A DNA stretch of 64,000 nucleotides from Fimbriimonadia bacterium. GTDB taxonomy: Bacteria > Armatimonadota > Fimbriimonadia > Fimbriimonadales > GBS-DC. Location: contig JAHCHP010000016.1 of the NCBI GenBank assembly GCA_026129765.1, forward strand, positions 27,702 to 91,701, read 5' to 3'. Below are positions 42,399 through 51,488 of this stretch, in pieces. The first letter of the stretch is position 1. Each line of letters opens with the position of its first letter. The notes under the pieces were generated by a model. The model had not been told where the DNA came from, did not search any database, and saw only the letters and a list, made by a program, of their open reading frames with translations. The position numbers were made by a program, and so were the translations under genes.

Positions 42399-43865
42399 TT
42401 AACGCTGGACGCGAATGGCTCCAGTCAGTATCCAGGCGCGCGGTTCATCGCATAATGTGACGAATGCTTCTAAGCGATAGTTTCCAGGCTCCTTAACTTC
42501 ATACTTCAAAACGCGCCCCTGAGTTTTCAACACTTCCTGCCCATCTTTCATCAAACGCAAAGTCGCCTCCAGAGGCACTTCGGCTTCCAAATGCATTCCG
42601 TTTTTCCATTGCGCGGTGTCCCCCAAAGTATAGGTTTTTTGCCCTTCTTTCAACACAAACGCGGTGCCAGTCGTGTCGGCGATCCAATCAAACGCGACAT
42701 AGGTTCGTCCTACGGTGAGCGCGTCGCGCAGGGCGCGTTCGGTTCGCTCCTTCGCTAACACATGCGTGCTGACATAATGAAAACTGACGGGATAGGGGTC
42801 TAATTGGCGTTTTAACAGGATTTTATCAGGCACCGGCTCCCCGAAGAGCAATTTCAAAGCGGGGGTCTGCTTTGAATCCAATTCGGTGATCAGTTCCCCC
42901 AAAGCGTCTTCCACTCGGTATTTGCCATCCGGCGCGCCTTTGACCACGAAACCGACATTCTGATGGGAGTCGTTGGCAGCAATGGCAGTGAAGGGTTTCT
43001 GCGCCACCATCTGGTCGTACCGCTCCAAGAAGGCTTTGGGATAATCGTACAAGGCAGCAAACGCCTCATGCGGGTAGGCGTTCATCGCGTCTAAAAGCGA
43101 CAGCAGTTTCGCGTATCCTGCACTGTCTTTCGGTTGGAGCGCGGCGTACAGTTGCGCTTCATCCATAAAATCGACGTGGATGTTGTAAATCTCCATTCCC
43201 GTCAGATTTTGCAGACCCCAATCTTGTAATCCTTCGGGATGAGCCACAAACACTTGCCCCCCCGTTTTACGAACAGCATCGATTAACCCCTGATTGCTCA
43301 ACGAGAGATCGGGCAGTTTGTAATCGGCAGGATAAAGCAAAAAGTTGCGGTTTTCGCTGCCCGGCACAAACAGAACGCCGTCCTTTTCACCGCGCGGTCC
43401 TTCCGCGACGACATCCTTTTCTTGGATATGATCCGACATGAAAATCGCGTCGATTCCGACCTGTTTCGCGGCAGCAGTGATCTCCTCAATCGTTCCATTG
43501 CTGTCATGGGACAAGTAGCAATGGGCGTGAATGATGCAACGATAGTCCTGATAACCCGTTTTCAATACCACAGGCTGCCTTTTCGCGGATAAAGCCTGTC
43601 TTTCAGAGCGCAGGCGCACCAACATATTCCGTTCCAGACGCTGCATGGTGGGTGTTCGGGTATCCAGCGAAAGAACTGCCGAAGACGCGGTAGCAGGCAT
43701 ATTCACGAAGAACCGATTCTCAATCTCCCGCCTTGTGGTTCGAATAAACTCCGACACCCGGTCGCGCAGTTTGCCCACTTCCGCCAGCCAGGTATCAATC
43801 TGGTCGGCTTGGGCATGCGAAAACATGAGAACCAACAACACCAAGAACACGCAGCGTCTCATCAT
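42399..43865 (-). CDS. Exported PHP-domain phosphoesterase-like protein
   Basis: 488 residues with a signal peptide (residues 1-20, ends HAQA) and a helical linker. A PHP-type metal-dependent region follows: CIIHAHCYLSHDSNG (first metal-binding HxH), FMSDHIQE, VFVAHPEG and AIAANDSHQN. A C-terminal beta-sandwich follows. PHP domains hydrolyse phosphoesters; export suggests an extracytoplasmic substrate, which I cannot name. It begins 7 nt after recJ and precedes mgtE by 24 nt, so it is cotranscribed. Confidence 0.75.
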   Translation of the reverse strand: MMRRCVFLVLLVLMFSHAQADQIDTWLAEVGKLRDRVSEFIRTTRREIENRFFVNMPATASSAVLSLDTRTPTMQRLERNMLVRLRSERQALSAKRQPVVLKTGYQDYRCIIHAHCYLSHDSNGTIEEITAAAKQVGIDAIFMSDHIQEKDVVAEGPRGEKDGVLFVPGSENRNFLLYPADYKLPDLSLSNQGLIDAVRKTGGQVFVAHPEGLQDWGLQNLTGMEIYNIHVDFMDEAQLYAALQPKDSAGYAKLLSLLDAMNAYPHEAFAALYDYPKAFLERYDQMVAQKPFTAIAANDSHQNVGFVVKGAPDGKYRVEDALGELITELDSKQTPALKLLFGEPVPDKILLKRQLDPYPVSFHYVSTHVLAKERTERALRDALTVGRTYVAFDWIADTTGTAFVLKEGQKTYTLGDTAQWKNGMHLEAEVPLEATLRLMKDGQEVLKTQGRVLKYEVKEPGNYRLEAFVTLCDEPRAWILTGAIRVQR

Positions 43866-43872
43866 AACTCAT

Positions 43873-45591
43873 TTACTCCTCAAACATGGGGTTGGCTATC
43901 CGAAAATCGGTGACATTCCAGCGAACCGAGCCATCGTTATTATAAGTGTCCATCTCTGGCGTAAACACCACATCCAAAGTGTCCCCCTGTTTCAACAGAG
44001 CGTTGCCGCGCCCCCAAGCCACCGCAGAAAATTGTCGGTCGCCGGATGCCAAAACCATCATCAAATGCTCACCGGACCTAGAAACTTTCGTGTTGACAAC
44101 TCTCGCTTTCCGACACAGCAGTTGAGGAGCAGGGTTCCCGTGTCCGAACGGCGCCAGCGCGCTTAGTTCCCGCACAAATTGTGGCGTAATGGCGCTCCCT
44201 TGAACCTCCATATCTACTTCTAAAGTCGGCAACAATTGTTCATTCTGGATATGTAGATTGCCCCAATGGATCAAAGCCTGCTCCAACTCTGAAAGCCTTT
44301 CTAAGCGAATACTGAACCCTCCTGCTGCCTTGTGTCCCCCGCATTTATCGCAAAGAGGCTCGATATACTCCAACAAGGGACGAATATCCACTGGGGAAAC
44401 GCTTCGAATCGACCCGCGCGCCATGCCGCTCTCTTTGTCTAAGGTGGTAATGAAGATGGGGCGGTAATAATCTCTCATCAGGCGCGACGCCACTATTCCG
44501 ATCACGCCCCCTTGCCAATCGGGCGATTTCACCAAGATAATCTTGTGGCTGTAAAGCTCTTCGGCTTCAATCTGCGCGATGGCTTCGCGGGTAATCTGGT
44601 CTTGAATCTCTTGACGCAGTTTGTTATGGTCATTGAGCGTGGCAGCCAGTGTTTCGGCTTCGGTCTCGTTTTCCGAGAGCAGCAAATCTAATGCCAAGTT
44701 CGCATGATCAATCCGTCCCGCCGCGTTCAAACGCGGACCAATCTGGAAACCGATTTTGCTGGGTTCCAATTCCTTTCCGGGGGTATGCCCAATAATCGTC
44801 AGCAGTTTTTGAAGCCCCAATTTTCGTGTGTTCGACAGCAAAGGCAATCCATGCGCTACCATCGCGCGATTTTCGCCGGTGAGCGGCATAATATCGGAGA
44901 CGGTTCCAATCGTGACAAGGTCCAAAAAGGCGCGCCGGTAGTTGGCAACCGGCATGCCCAATTCGCACATCATGCCTTCGCCCAAACGAAACGAGACGCC
45001 TGCGCCGCACAGGTGAGGATAGGGGTAATCGGAATCGACTCTCTGGGGGTTCACGACGGCGACCGCTCGCGGCAGCGCGCTGCCCGGCGCATGGTGGTCG
45101 GTGATGACCACATCAATCGCGTGTTCGCGCGCATGCTCCACGACATCGACCGCTCGCGTGCCACAATCGCAAGTGAGTATCAGGCTCGCGCCCTGCTCTT
45201 TCGCTATATCGACCGCCCGGTTCTGCAGATCGTAGCCTTCGCGCTCGCGATGAGGCACGAACGGCTCCACCTGGATGCCTAATTTTCGCAGAAACAGGGT
45301 CCAAAGCGTTGTGGAGGTGACTCCATCCGCATCGTAGTCGCCATAGATCAGGACGCGCTCCCCTTTCTCTTTTGCCAACAACAACCTGCGAATGGCAGGT
45401 TCCGCATCGGGCAGTTTCATGGGGTCGCCTAACTGGTCTAAGGAGGGATTCAAAAAACGATGCGCCTCTTCTGGCTGCAGCAAACCGCGGGACAGCAAAA
45501 ACGCGCCCAGCAACGGCGATACGTTCACCTTCTCGGCGAGCGCAGCCGCCTCTTGCCAATTGATCTCTTTAACGATCCATCGATTCCGCAT
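43873..45591 (-). CDS. recJ: Single-stranded-DNA-specific exonuclease RecJ
   Basis: 572 residues. The DHH phosphoesterase core has YGDYDADGVTSTTL near residue 85 and the name motif VITDHHAPG near 160. DHHA1-region motifs include GPRLNAAGRIDHA and CGGHKAAGGFSI. An OB-type C-terminal domain ends the protein. RecJ degrades single-stranded DNA 5' to 3' in recombination and mismatch repair. ATG 45591 is preferred because the protein homology starts there. It heads the minus-strand run toward GH15. Confidence 0.93.
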   Translation of the reverse strand: MRNRWIVKEINWQEAAALAEKVNVSPLLGAFLLSRGLLQPEEAHRFLNPSLDQLGDPMKLPDAEPAIRRLLLAKEKGERVLIYGDYDADGVTSTTLWTLFLRKLGIQVEPFVPHREREGYDLQNRAVDIAKEQGASLILTCDCGTRAVDVVEHAREHAIDVVITDHHAPGSALPRAVAVVNPQRVDSDYPYPHLCGAGVSFRLGEGMMCELGMPVANYRRAFLDLVTIGTVSDIMPLTGENRAMVAHGLPLLSNTRKLGLQKLLTIIGHTPGKELEPSKIGFQIGPRLNAAGRIDHANLALDLLLSENETEAETLAATLNDHNKLRQEIQDQITREAIAQIEAEELYSHKIILVKSPDWQGGVIGIVASRLMRDYYRPIFITTLDKESGMARGSIRSVSPVDIRPLLEYIEPLCDKCGGHKAAGGFSIRLERLSELEQALIHWGNLHIQNEQLLPTLEVDMEVQGSAITPQFVRELSALAPFGHGNPAPQLLCRKARVVNTKVSRSGEHLMMVLASGDRQFSAVAWGRGNALLKQGDTLDVVFTPEMDTYNNDGSVRWNVTDFRIANPMFEE

Positions 45592-45740
45592 ACGTTCACC
45601 GCGCCGCGCGCTGCCACAATAAAAAAGAGCTTCCCACACAAACAGGACGCCCACTAGACGTTCTTATCCCATTCAGCATGTAGGGGCAGACCTATGTTAG
45701 GATGTCTCCAATCCGCTTATCACGGGTCATTACTGTCCTC

Positions 45741-45868
45741 CCCCGAATGAATTCGGGGTCTGATGGAGACCAAGCCCGTTCAAACGGGCTGCGCAAAACG
45801 TACTCAAACCTGCCTTTGAGCCTGCTGAAGCAGGCTTCGTTGAGTAGCCCCTGAATTCATTCGGGGGC
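45741..45868. repeat. Cluster of four to five hairpins (composite palindromic element)
   Basis: CCCCGAAT-GA-ATTCGGGG (45741-45758); AGCCCGTT-CA-AACGGGCT (45773-45790); TACTCAA (45801-45807) pairing with TTGAGTA (45840-45846) around AGCCTGCT-GA-AGCAGGCT (45819-45836); and GCCCCTGAAT-TC-ATTCGGGGGC (45847-45868). The two outer units resemble each other, giving a symmetrical element. Confidence 0.75.
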
Positions 45869-45928
45869 AAGAAAACAGGTGGTGAGATAGTTTTGAGACA
45901 CCTTCCCCTATGGTTGCCCGAATTTGGG

Positions 45929-45948
45929 GGCGAAGCTCCGTCTTCGCC
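45929..45948. repeat. Dispersed hairpin repeat, copy 2
   Basis: Identical 20-mer to 9870-9889. Confidence 0.7.
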
Positions 45949-45960
45949 GTTGTTTGTGGG

Positions 45961-45980
45961 GGGTGAGGCATGCCTCGCCC
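45961..45980. repeat. 20-nt near-perfect palindrome
   Basis: GGGTGAGGCATGCCTCGCCC; only one position pair deviates (T opposite G). Confidence 0.65.
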
Positions 45981-45997
45981 GAAGCAACAGCAGATTC

Positions 45998-46018
45998 TTC
46001 GCTTCGCTCAGAATGACA
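45998..46018. repeat. Dispersed 21-nt intergenic repeat, copy 2
   Basis: 20 of 21 positions match 24321-24341. Flanking ATTCT/AGAAT gives it short inverted ends. Confidence 0.6.
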
Positions 46019-46093
46019 ATAGGAATTGCTCCTTCCCTTTGTTATTCCCTCCCCACAAACAAGGAGGGACGGGCGGGGGCTTCCTCCCACCCA

Positions 46094-48577
46094 TCAATAA
46101 CGGCGCTTTCGCTTTGGAGCGCGAGTCGCAGAGGACGCCGCCGGTTTATCCCCAGAAACAACCGTTTCGCCGTTCGTCGATTCATCCGTTGTCTTCGCCG
46201 ATTCTGACTTCGCCACAGCCGTTGCGCGCGCAGCTGCCGCTTGCCGCTCTAAGGCGCGATCTCTCGCGCTCTGCCAATCGACCAACAGTTGGCTCGCGAT
46301 AAAGATAGAGGAGTAGACACCGACGATGGCTCCTGCCAACATCGCCACATAGAAGAACCGCAGATCGGTTGTGACTGAACCGATAATCAACAGAGCGACT
46401 AACACCAAGATCAGCGTCAAACTGGTATTGATGGAGCGCGCCAGTGTTTGGGTTAGGCTCTTGTTCAAAATGCTGACGAAGGTTTCGCCCCGTGTGCGAT
46501 ATTTCAAGTTCTCTCTCGCGCGGTCAAACACAACAATTGTATCGTGTACCGAGAACCCGATGAGGGTCAGCAGCGCGGTGATGAACAGCGAGTTGACCTC
46601 CCAACCCATCAAATGCCCGAAGAGAGAAGCGATACCGACTGTAATCGCGACATCATGCACTAACGCGGTCAAAGCTGCCAAGCCGTACTTGAAACCACTC
46701 CAGCCGCCTTCAATGGAGAAACGGAGCGTGATATAGAACAGGATGAAAATCACCGACAGGAAAATTGCCTTGAGCGCGTTTTGGATAATTTCTTTTTGAA
46801 CACGAGGGCTGATCGAGGCGAAACTAACCTCTTTCATATTGCTGTCCAGCGGAGCGACCGCCGCAATGAGTTTGTCTTTGTCGGTGTCTTTCGCGTCTGC
46901 CACGTGGAGAATCACCTGCTTACCGCCGTCTGCATATTGAATACCGACTTTCTTGAAGTCCGCCGCGCCCAGCGCATTCACGATGTCCGACTGTTTGGCG
47001 GTAATGGGTTGGGGCGATGCCATGACCAATTCGCTGCCGCCCTCGAAATCGATTCCCAACTTCAATCCACCGGTGAACAGACCTGCTAAACCGATGACGA
47101 TAGCGACCAGGCTGATCGCGTAGTACAACTTGCGCTTCGACACGAAATCGTAGGTTTTCTCGGTTGCCATCCCTTCGCTGATGGTCGTTCCCCATTGGCG
47201 CCGCAGTCCGAACGCGCCCACACTGGGATGAATCCCTATGCCCACCAGCGCGTAGAGCAGCGTGCGCGTACAGGTGATGGCAGTGAAGAAGCTGATCATA
47301 ACTCCGAGCGCAAGGGTGGTGGCAAATCCCTGAACGGGACCCGTTCCGTAGTAGTAAAGAATGGCAGAAGTAATGACCGTTGCCATATTGGAGTCGAAGA
47401 TCGCGGTAAAGGCGCGTTTGAAACCGGCATCAATGGAGGCTAACAGGGTTTTGCCCAGCCTCAATTCCTCTTTGATACGCTCAAAGATTAAGATATTCGC
47501 GTCGACTGCCATGCCAATCGAGAGGATAAATCCAGCGATGGCGGGGAGAGAGAAGGTGACGCCTAACGCCTTAAACGCGGCAATAGAAAACAGAATGTAC
47601 AGTCCCAACGCAAGCACGGAGATAAATCCGGGGAGCAGGTAGTAAACAACCATAAACAGGACAACGACAATCGTTCCGAGAATACCTGCCTGCATGATTC
47701 GTTCCCAGGCTTGCGCGCCCAGCGTCGGCTCAACTTGGGTCACCGATTCGATACTCAAGGCGACGGGCAGCGCGCCCGCGTTCAACAGTTGTGCCAGTCG
47801 AGTCGCTTCCGCTACGGTGAAACTGCCATTAATCACAGGGTCTCGCAGGTTGCCCTCTTGCACGACGGGCGCGGAAATCACTTCATTATCCATCACTATC
47901 GCGATATGCTCCTTGACATGCAAGGAGGTCGCTTTCGCGAATTTGTCTTGTCCCTCGGACTTCAAGTTCAGCACGATCTGGGGCATCAGCGCGCTGGACT
48001 GCGCCACCGACGCGCTGCTTAAATCGTCGCCTTTAATGATGATTTCCGAGTTTTTGAGGATTTCGAGATATTCAGGCGTTCCTTCCTTGATGACCTTGCC
48101 AGGATCCTTCAGGTCTCCATAATCGCGGAACCGCACGACTTCTTCATTTTTATCGTTCTTTTCTACAATAATCTCATATCGCCGCGACGCGGTATCGGCT
48201 CGCTCAGAAGAACGCACATTGTTGATGTAGCGGAACTCCAATTGCGCGGTGGACTGCAACAAAGACCGGGCTTCTTCTTCGTTTGTGAAGCCGGGCAATT
48301 CCACCACCATCTCTTGGGTGCCTTTCGTGAAGACTCCCGGCTCCAACACACCCAGGATGTCGATACGCTTGCGCAAAATGTCAGCCGTTAAATTCAAACG
48401 TTCCGTGTTCCATAACTGCTGTTCATTTTGCGGCAGGTCTTCCACTTTGGCGCGCAGCGTCATGCGGATACCGCCTTTAACGTCCAATCCTTGGCGCGTA
48501 GGCTGTGACCAAACCCACCAGCCCGAAACACCCCCGAGCGCCAGGATCACTACCAGTAATATAAAATGTTTAGACAA
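46094..48577 (-). CDS. secDF: Protein translocase SecD-SecF fusion
   Basis: 827 residues. The SecD half (about 1-440) has GLDVKGGIRMTL, a large periplasmic domain, and membrane helices with GFILSIGMAVDANILIFERIKEEL. The SecF half (about 480-780) has GIDFEGGSELVM and GFSVHDTIVVFDRARENL. The charged cytoplasmic tail is rich in Ala, Lys and Arg. SecDF uses the proton gradient to pull proteins out of SecYEG. The start is TTG 48577, with AAGGAGG 11 nt upstream. An out-of-frame mini-ORF (ATG at 48589, five codons plus stop) overlaps this start. Confidence 0.93.
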   Translation of the reverse strand: MSKHFILLVVILALGGVSGWWVWSQPTRQGLDVKGGIRMTLRAKVEDLPQNEQQLWNTERLNLTADILRKRIDILGVLEPGVFTKGTQEMVVELPGFTNEEEARSLLQSTAQLEFRYINNVRSSERADTASRRYEIIVEKNDKNEEVVRFRDYGDLKDPGKVIKEGTPEYLEILKNSEIIIKGDDLSSASVAQSSALMPQIVLNLKSEGQDKFAKATSLHVKEHIAIVMDNEVISAPVVQEGNLRDPVINGSFTVAEATRLAQLLNAGALPVALSIESVTQVEPTLGAQAWERIMQAGILGTIVVVLFMVVYYLLPGFISVLALGLYILFSIAAFKALGVTFSLPAIAGFILSIGMAVDANILIFERIKEELRLGKTLLASIDAGFKRAFTAIFDSNMATVITSAILYYYGTGPVQGFATTLALGVMISFFTAITCTRTLLYALVGIGIHPSVGAFGLRRQWGTTISEGMATEKTYDFVSKRKLYYAISLVAIVIGLAGLFTGGLKLGIDFEGGSELVMASPQPITAKQSDIVNALGAADFKKVGIQYADGGKQVILHVADAKDTDKDKLIAAVAPLDSNMKEVSFASISPRVQKEIIQNALKAIFLSVIFILFYITLRFSIEGGWSGFKYGLAALTALVHDVAITVGIASLFGHLMGWEVNSLFITALLTLIGFSVHDTIVVFDRARENLKYRTRGETFVSILNKSLTQTLARSINTSLTLILVLVALLIIGSVTTDLRFFYVAMLAGAIVGVYSSIFIASQLLVDWQSARDRALERQAAAARATAVAKSESAKTTDESTNGETVVSGDKPAASSATRAPKRKRRY

Positions 48578-48645
48578 GAGCCTTCATACCTCCTTCAATG
48601 CTTCCCTGCTTGAAATGCCTGTCGAATCATCGATTCCAGCACCCC

Positions 48646-48653
48646 ATTATACC
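48646..48653 (-). promoter_or_regulatory. -10 element of secDF
   Basis: GGTATAAT on the minus strand, about 68 nt before the TTG start. Confidence 0.5.
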
Positions 48654-48690
48654 CAAAATGTGCCATAATCCTTATCGGGAGAATAACCGT

Positions 48691-49131
48691 ATGCTACCGT
48701 TTAAGAAAATCTTGTGTCCAACGGACTTCAGTGAACCGTCCTTTTTAGCGCTCAACGCAGCCATAGAATTCGCCCAGCAATATGGGGCAGAATTGCATAT
48801 CCTGCACATTGTGCCGCCCCTCCATATGGTTCCTGTCCCGACCAATATCCAACTGCCGATTTATGAACAGGAACTGCGCGAGGCGGCACAGCGGGCAATG
48901 GCGGAATGTATTCAAGACCGGGTTCCCTCCAGCCTCCAAGCCGTACCCAGCATCTTGTGGGGACAGGCATCCCAAGAGATCGTTTCCTACGCGGAAGAGA
49001 AAGGGGTGGATTTGCTGGTGATCGCGACCCATGGACATTCCGGCTGGAAACGGTTCATGTTCGGTTCGGTCACGGAAAAAGTGGCGCGAACCGCCTCATG
49101 CCCCACATTGATCATTCACCCGCCTAAATAA
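48691..49131 (+). CDS. Universal stress protein (UspA family)
   Basis: 146 residues of the UspA alpha/beta fold. It begins FKKILCPTDFSEPSFLAL, has the central VDLLVIATHGHSGW, and has the ATP-binding motif G-x2-G-x9-G-S visible as GHSGWKRFMFGS. It is therefore of the ATP-binding type. The ATG at 48691 follows a GGGAG ribosome site; longer readings overlap the secDF promoter. It stands alone, divergent from secDF and convergent with mqnE. Confidence 0.9.
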   Translation: MLPFKKILCPTDFSEPSFLALNAAIEFAQQYGAELHILHIVPPLHMVPVPTNIQLPIYEQELREAAQRAMAECIQDRVPSSLQAVPSILWGQASQEIVSYAEEKGVDLLVIATHGHSGWKRFMFGSVTEKVARTASCPTLIIHPPK

Positions 49132-49154
49132 TCATCGGACTCATCCTGAAACTA

Positions 49155-49197
49155 CCCCCTCCGTTGGGTTCCCGCTGCAAGCAAAGGGAACCGGGGG
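49155..49197. terminator. Hairpin between converging uspA-type and mqnE genes
   Basis: GGTTCCC (49167-49173) pairs with GGGAACC (49186-49192), extended by CCCCC and GGGGG across a bulge. No T-tract follows, so terminator function is tentative. Confidence 0.45.
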
Positions 49198-49199
49198 AA

Positions 49200-50363
49200 T
49201 TAAACCTTGGACATGGGCAGCAGTAGCGGCTGCCTGAGCGGTTTTTCCGTCTCAGGCTCTTCGCGGGGCGGCACGATCTGATAGAGGCTGTCCCGCTCCA
49301 CCGGGTCGCGCCCCGCTTCCTGAATCAACCGTATCAGTTGCTTCCGAGTGATCACCTGCTGCTTCACGCCGGGCGCGTCATCCTGATAGATAATCTCATA
49401 TTCGTGAATGGTTCCATCCACATCGTCCGCGCCATACCACAACGCCACCTGAGTGATGGCGGTTGTGTTCATAATCCAGAACGATTTGATATGCGGGAAA
49501 TTATCCAACATCAAGCGCGACACTGCGATATTCCGCAGGTCTTCCTCGCCAGAGGTATGCGGTCGGTCAGGCAATTCGGTGCCTTCCGGGTGAAAAGCCA
49601 GCGGGGTCATAGCTAAGAAATGCCCCGTCTCATCTTGCAATTCGCGCAGTTGAACGAAATGATCCACCCGTTCTTCCAGCGTTTCGCCCATCCCATACAG
49701 AAGGGTCGCGTACTGTTTCAAGCCTGCCTGCGCGATGTCCCGCGCGATCTCGATCCAGCGCGCGCCGTTAATCTTTTTGGGGAACAGTTCCGCATGCGCC
49801 CGATCCGACAACACTTCGATGCCGCCGCCCGGCACGCTGCCCAATCCCGCCGCTTTCATGTCTTGCAGCACTTCGTTCAACGGCTTCTTGGAAATCCGGC
49901 TGATTTCTTCCCATTCCACTGCCGTGAAAGCCTTCACATGAACGCCCGGACGCTCTTCGCGCGCGGTTCGGATTAAATCTAAATAGTAGTCGTAGGGAAT
50001 TCGTGGGTTCACGCCGCCCACCATATGCACCTCAGTAATCGGCACATGGCGGTAGGCGCGCAACCGCTGTCGAACCTCTTCCAGAGATAAAGTGTAGGGT
50101 TTGGGACCGCCTTTTTTGGCGTAGAAGGAGCAGAATTTGCAGAATTTATTGCAGATGTTCGTATAGTTGATATGCTGGTTGCGCACATAGAACGCGCGAT
50201 TGTCATGCCAGCGTTCCCGGACGAGGTTCGCCAAATAGCCCACGCCGCTGAGATTGGGCGTTTGATAGAGCAACATGCCATCCGCCGCGCTGAGCCGCTC
50301 CCCTCGAACTACCTTCTCATACAGGGGCATCAATTCGCTTCCCAATACGATGTCTAATTTCAT
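49200..50363 (-). CDS. mqnE: Aminofutalosine synthase (radical SAM), menaquinone pathway
   Basis: 387 residues of the MqnE/CofH radical-SAM group. The iron-sulfur motif CNKFCKFC follows YVRNQHINYTNICN. Later family stretches are EVHMVGGVNP, VKAFTAVEW, GGGIEVLSDRAH and ATLLYGMGETLEERVDH. It joins carboxyvinyloxybenzoate to adenosine in the futalosine route to menaquinone. ATG 50363 fits the conserved start (MKLDIVLGSELMPLYEKVV); the upstream extension is not conserved-looking. Other mqn genes are not in the window. A GTGAAA/TTTCAC palindrome lies just upstream. Confidence 0.92.
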   Translation of the reverse strand: MKLDIVLGSELMPLYEKVVRGERLSAADGMLLYQTPNLSGVGYLANLVRERWHDNRAFYVRNQHINYTNICNKFCKFCSFYAKKGGPKPYTLSLEEVRQRLRAYRHVPITEVHMVGGVNPRIPYDYYLDLIRTAREERPGVHVKAFTAVEWEEISRISKKPLNEVLQDMKAAGLGSVPGGGIEVLSDRAHAELFPKKINGARWIEIARDIAQAGLKQYATLLYGMGETLEERVDHFVQLRELQDETGHFLAMTPLAFHPEGTELPDRPHTSGEEDLRNIAVSRLMLDNFPHIKSFWIMNTTAITQVALWYGADDVDGTIHEYEIIYQDDAPGVKQQVITRKQLIRLIQEAGRDPVERDSLYQIVPPREEPETEKPLRQPLLLPMSKV

Positions 50364-50375
50364 AGTCGTTCGTTT

Positions 50376-50389
50376 GTGAAATCTTTCAC
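50376..50389 (-). promoter_or_regulatory. Palindrome at the predicted mqnE transcription start
   Basis: GTGAAA-N2-TTTCAC, 12 nt upstream of the ATG and just downstream of a TATTAT -10-like sequence. It is a candidate operator. Confidence 0.35.
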
Positions 50390-50515
50390 GATAATAGGAT
50401 ACCCTAAAACAACGCGAGAAACAATCGCGATTCATAAAGAGCGCGCTCTCCCTACAGAGGATTGTCTGCAAGGAGAGCGCGTTTGGGGGGAGCGTGCAGG
50501 GACGGTAAGATGAAC

Positions 50516-50917
50516 TTATCTCGGCAGAATCACGCTGTCGATCACATGGATGACGCCATTATCCGCCTCGATATCGGTTTGGACAATATTGGCGTTATCC
50601 ACGCGCGCGCCGCTATCGGTCGAAACGGTAATGCTTTGACCCTGAACGGTTTGCAGCACGCTGCTGCCCACCACTTCGGCTGCCAGCAATCTGCCCGGCA
50701 CCACATGATAAGTCAACACGGCGGATAATTGCTCTGGATTTTCCAGAAGCGCATTCAGTGTATCCGCTGGCACTTTCGCAAACGCTTCATCAGTCGGCGC
50801 AAACACGGTGAAAGGTCCCGTTCCACTGAGGGTCTCCACTAAACCCGCTTTCTGAACTGCCTTGACAAGGGTATTAAAGGTTCCTGCGCCTACAGCGATG
50901 TCTACAAGATTAGGCAT
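50516..50917 (-). CDS. Fasciclin-domain protein without signal peptide
   Basis: 133 residues consisting of one FAS1 domain: [21 protein letters not shown], then [19 protein letters not shown] and [14 protein letters not shown], ending [16 protein letters not shown]1 domains mediate adhesion and are usually exported. Here no signal peptide is visible and a GGAGGAAC ribosome site fixes the ATG, so the protein may be cytosolic or use another export route. Confidence 0.9.
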   Translation of the reverse strand: MPNLVDIAVGAGTFNTLVKAVQKAGLVETLSGTGPFTVFAPTDEAFAKVPADTLNALLENPEQLSAVLTYHVVPGRLLAAEVVGSSVLQTVQGQSITVSTDSGARVDNANIVQTDIEADNGVIHVIDSVILPR

Positions 50918-51223
50918 TGTTTATTGTTCCTCCATTGAGTGTTTCATCGTAGCCCTTACCGAGCAAACTTCCATTCGGAAGGACCGTTGAACGGTTGAAT
51001 TGTTCACCCAAAAGTATATTCGAAAGGCTCCCGCGCGTTCAGTGATTTCAGTCACAAAGCCTGTTCGAAGGGGTATCAAAGGCGAAATTTAACAAATTCT
51101 TAACAAATTTGCTTTCGAATTCTCGAAATATAGCAGGAATCTGCCTTTCAATATGGTATAATTAGGGTGTAACATCGTTCGGGAGTTCAACCCGTCCGAC
51201 CGAACGGTAGTAGGAGGTAATAA
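50918..51223. other. Intergenic region with divergent promoters
   Basis: 306 bases between the fasciclin gene and the cold-shock gene. The right half is AT-rich and holds the cold-shock promoter and leader. Nothing else was recognised in the left half. Confidence 0.6.
51155..51162 (+). promoter_or_regulatory. Extended -10 promoter of the cold-shock gene
   Basis: TGGTATAAT (51154-51162) fits the TGnTATAAT extended -10. It gives a leader of about 55 nt with AGGAGGT before the ATG. Confidence 0.65.
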
Positions 51224-51424
51224 ATGGAGTCGGGTAAAGTAAAATGGTTTAACGATGCAAAAGGCTACGGTTTTGTGGTAGCCGACGATGGTCGAGAAGT
51301 CTTCGTCCATTATAGTGCCATCCAGTCTGATGGACATAAGACGCTGTACGAGGGGCAGTCTGTAGAGTTCGAAGTAGCTCAGGGACCAAAAGGTTTGCAG
51401 GCAAGAAACATCATCCCGAAGTAA
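51224..51424 (+). CDS. Cold-shock domain protein
   Basis: 66 residues forming a single OB-fold cold-shock domain. RNP1 is KGYGFVV and RNP2 is VFVHYSAI, both nucleic-acid-binding. It starts [17 protein letters not shown], close to the CspA consensus. Such proteins bind single-stranded RNA/DNA and act as RNA chaperones. It has a strong ribosome site, its own extended -10 promoter and its own terminator, so it is a monocistronic gene. Confidence 0.95.
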   Translation: MESGKVKWFNDAKGYGFVVADDGREVFVHYSAIQSDGHKTLYEGQSVEFEVAQGPKGLQARNIIPK

Positions 51425-51446
51425 TCAGTATCTTCAACCAGTCAAT

Positions 51447-51479
51447 AAGCGCGCCCGCGAAGTTTTCGTGGGCGCGCTT
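51447..51479 (+). terminator. Intrinsic terminator after the cold-shock gene
   Basis: 15-nt arms (51447-51461 and 51465-51479, one G-U pair) around GTT, followed by a T-rich tail. It also lies just past the stop of the converging gene. Confidence 0.8.
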
Positions 51480-51488
51480 TCCTATTTT

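Larger units (their letters stand above)
45592..46093. other. Gene-free mosaic of short palindromes
   Basis: 502 bases between recJ and secDF (both minus strand) with no credible gene. From 45741 to 46069 it holds at least eight hairpins or palindromic units, several with perfect 8-nt arms, two of them shared with other intergenic sites. Short peptides readable here (for example a CHSERSEES-type sequence) are known artefacts of such repeats. Confidence 0.75.

Noticed and set aside
45893..46302. Short open frames encoding CHSERSEES/RFFASLRMT-like peptides
   Set aside because: They are translations of dispersed palindromic repeats. Such peptides recur in many genomes as annotation artefacts.
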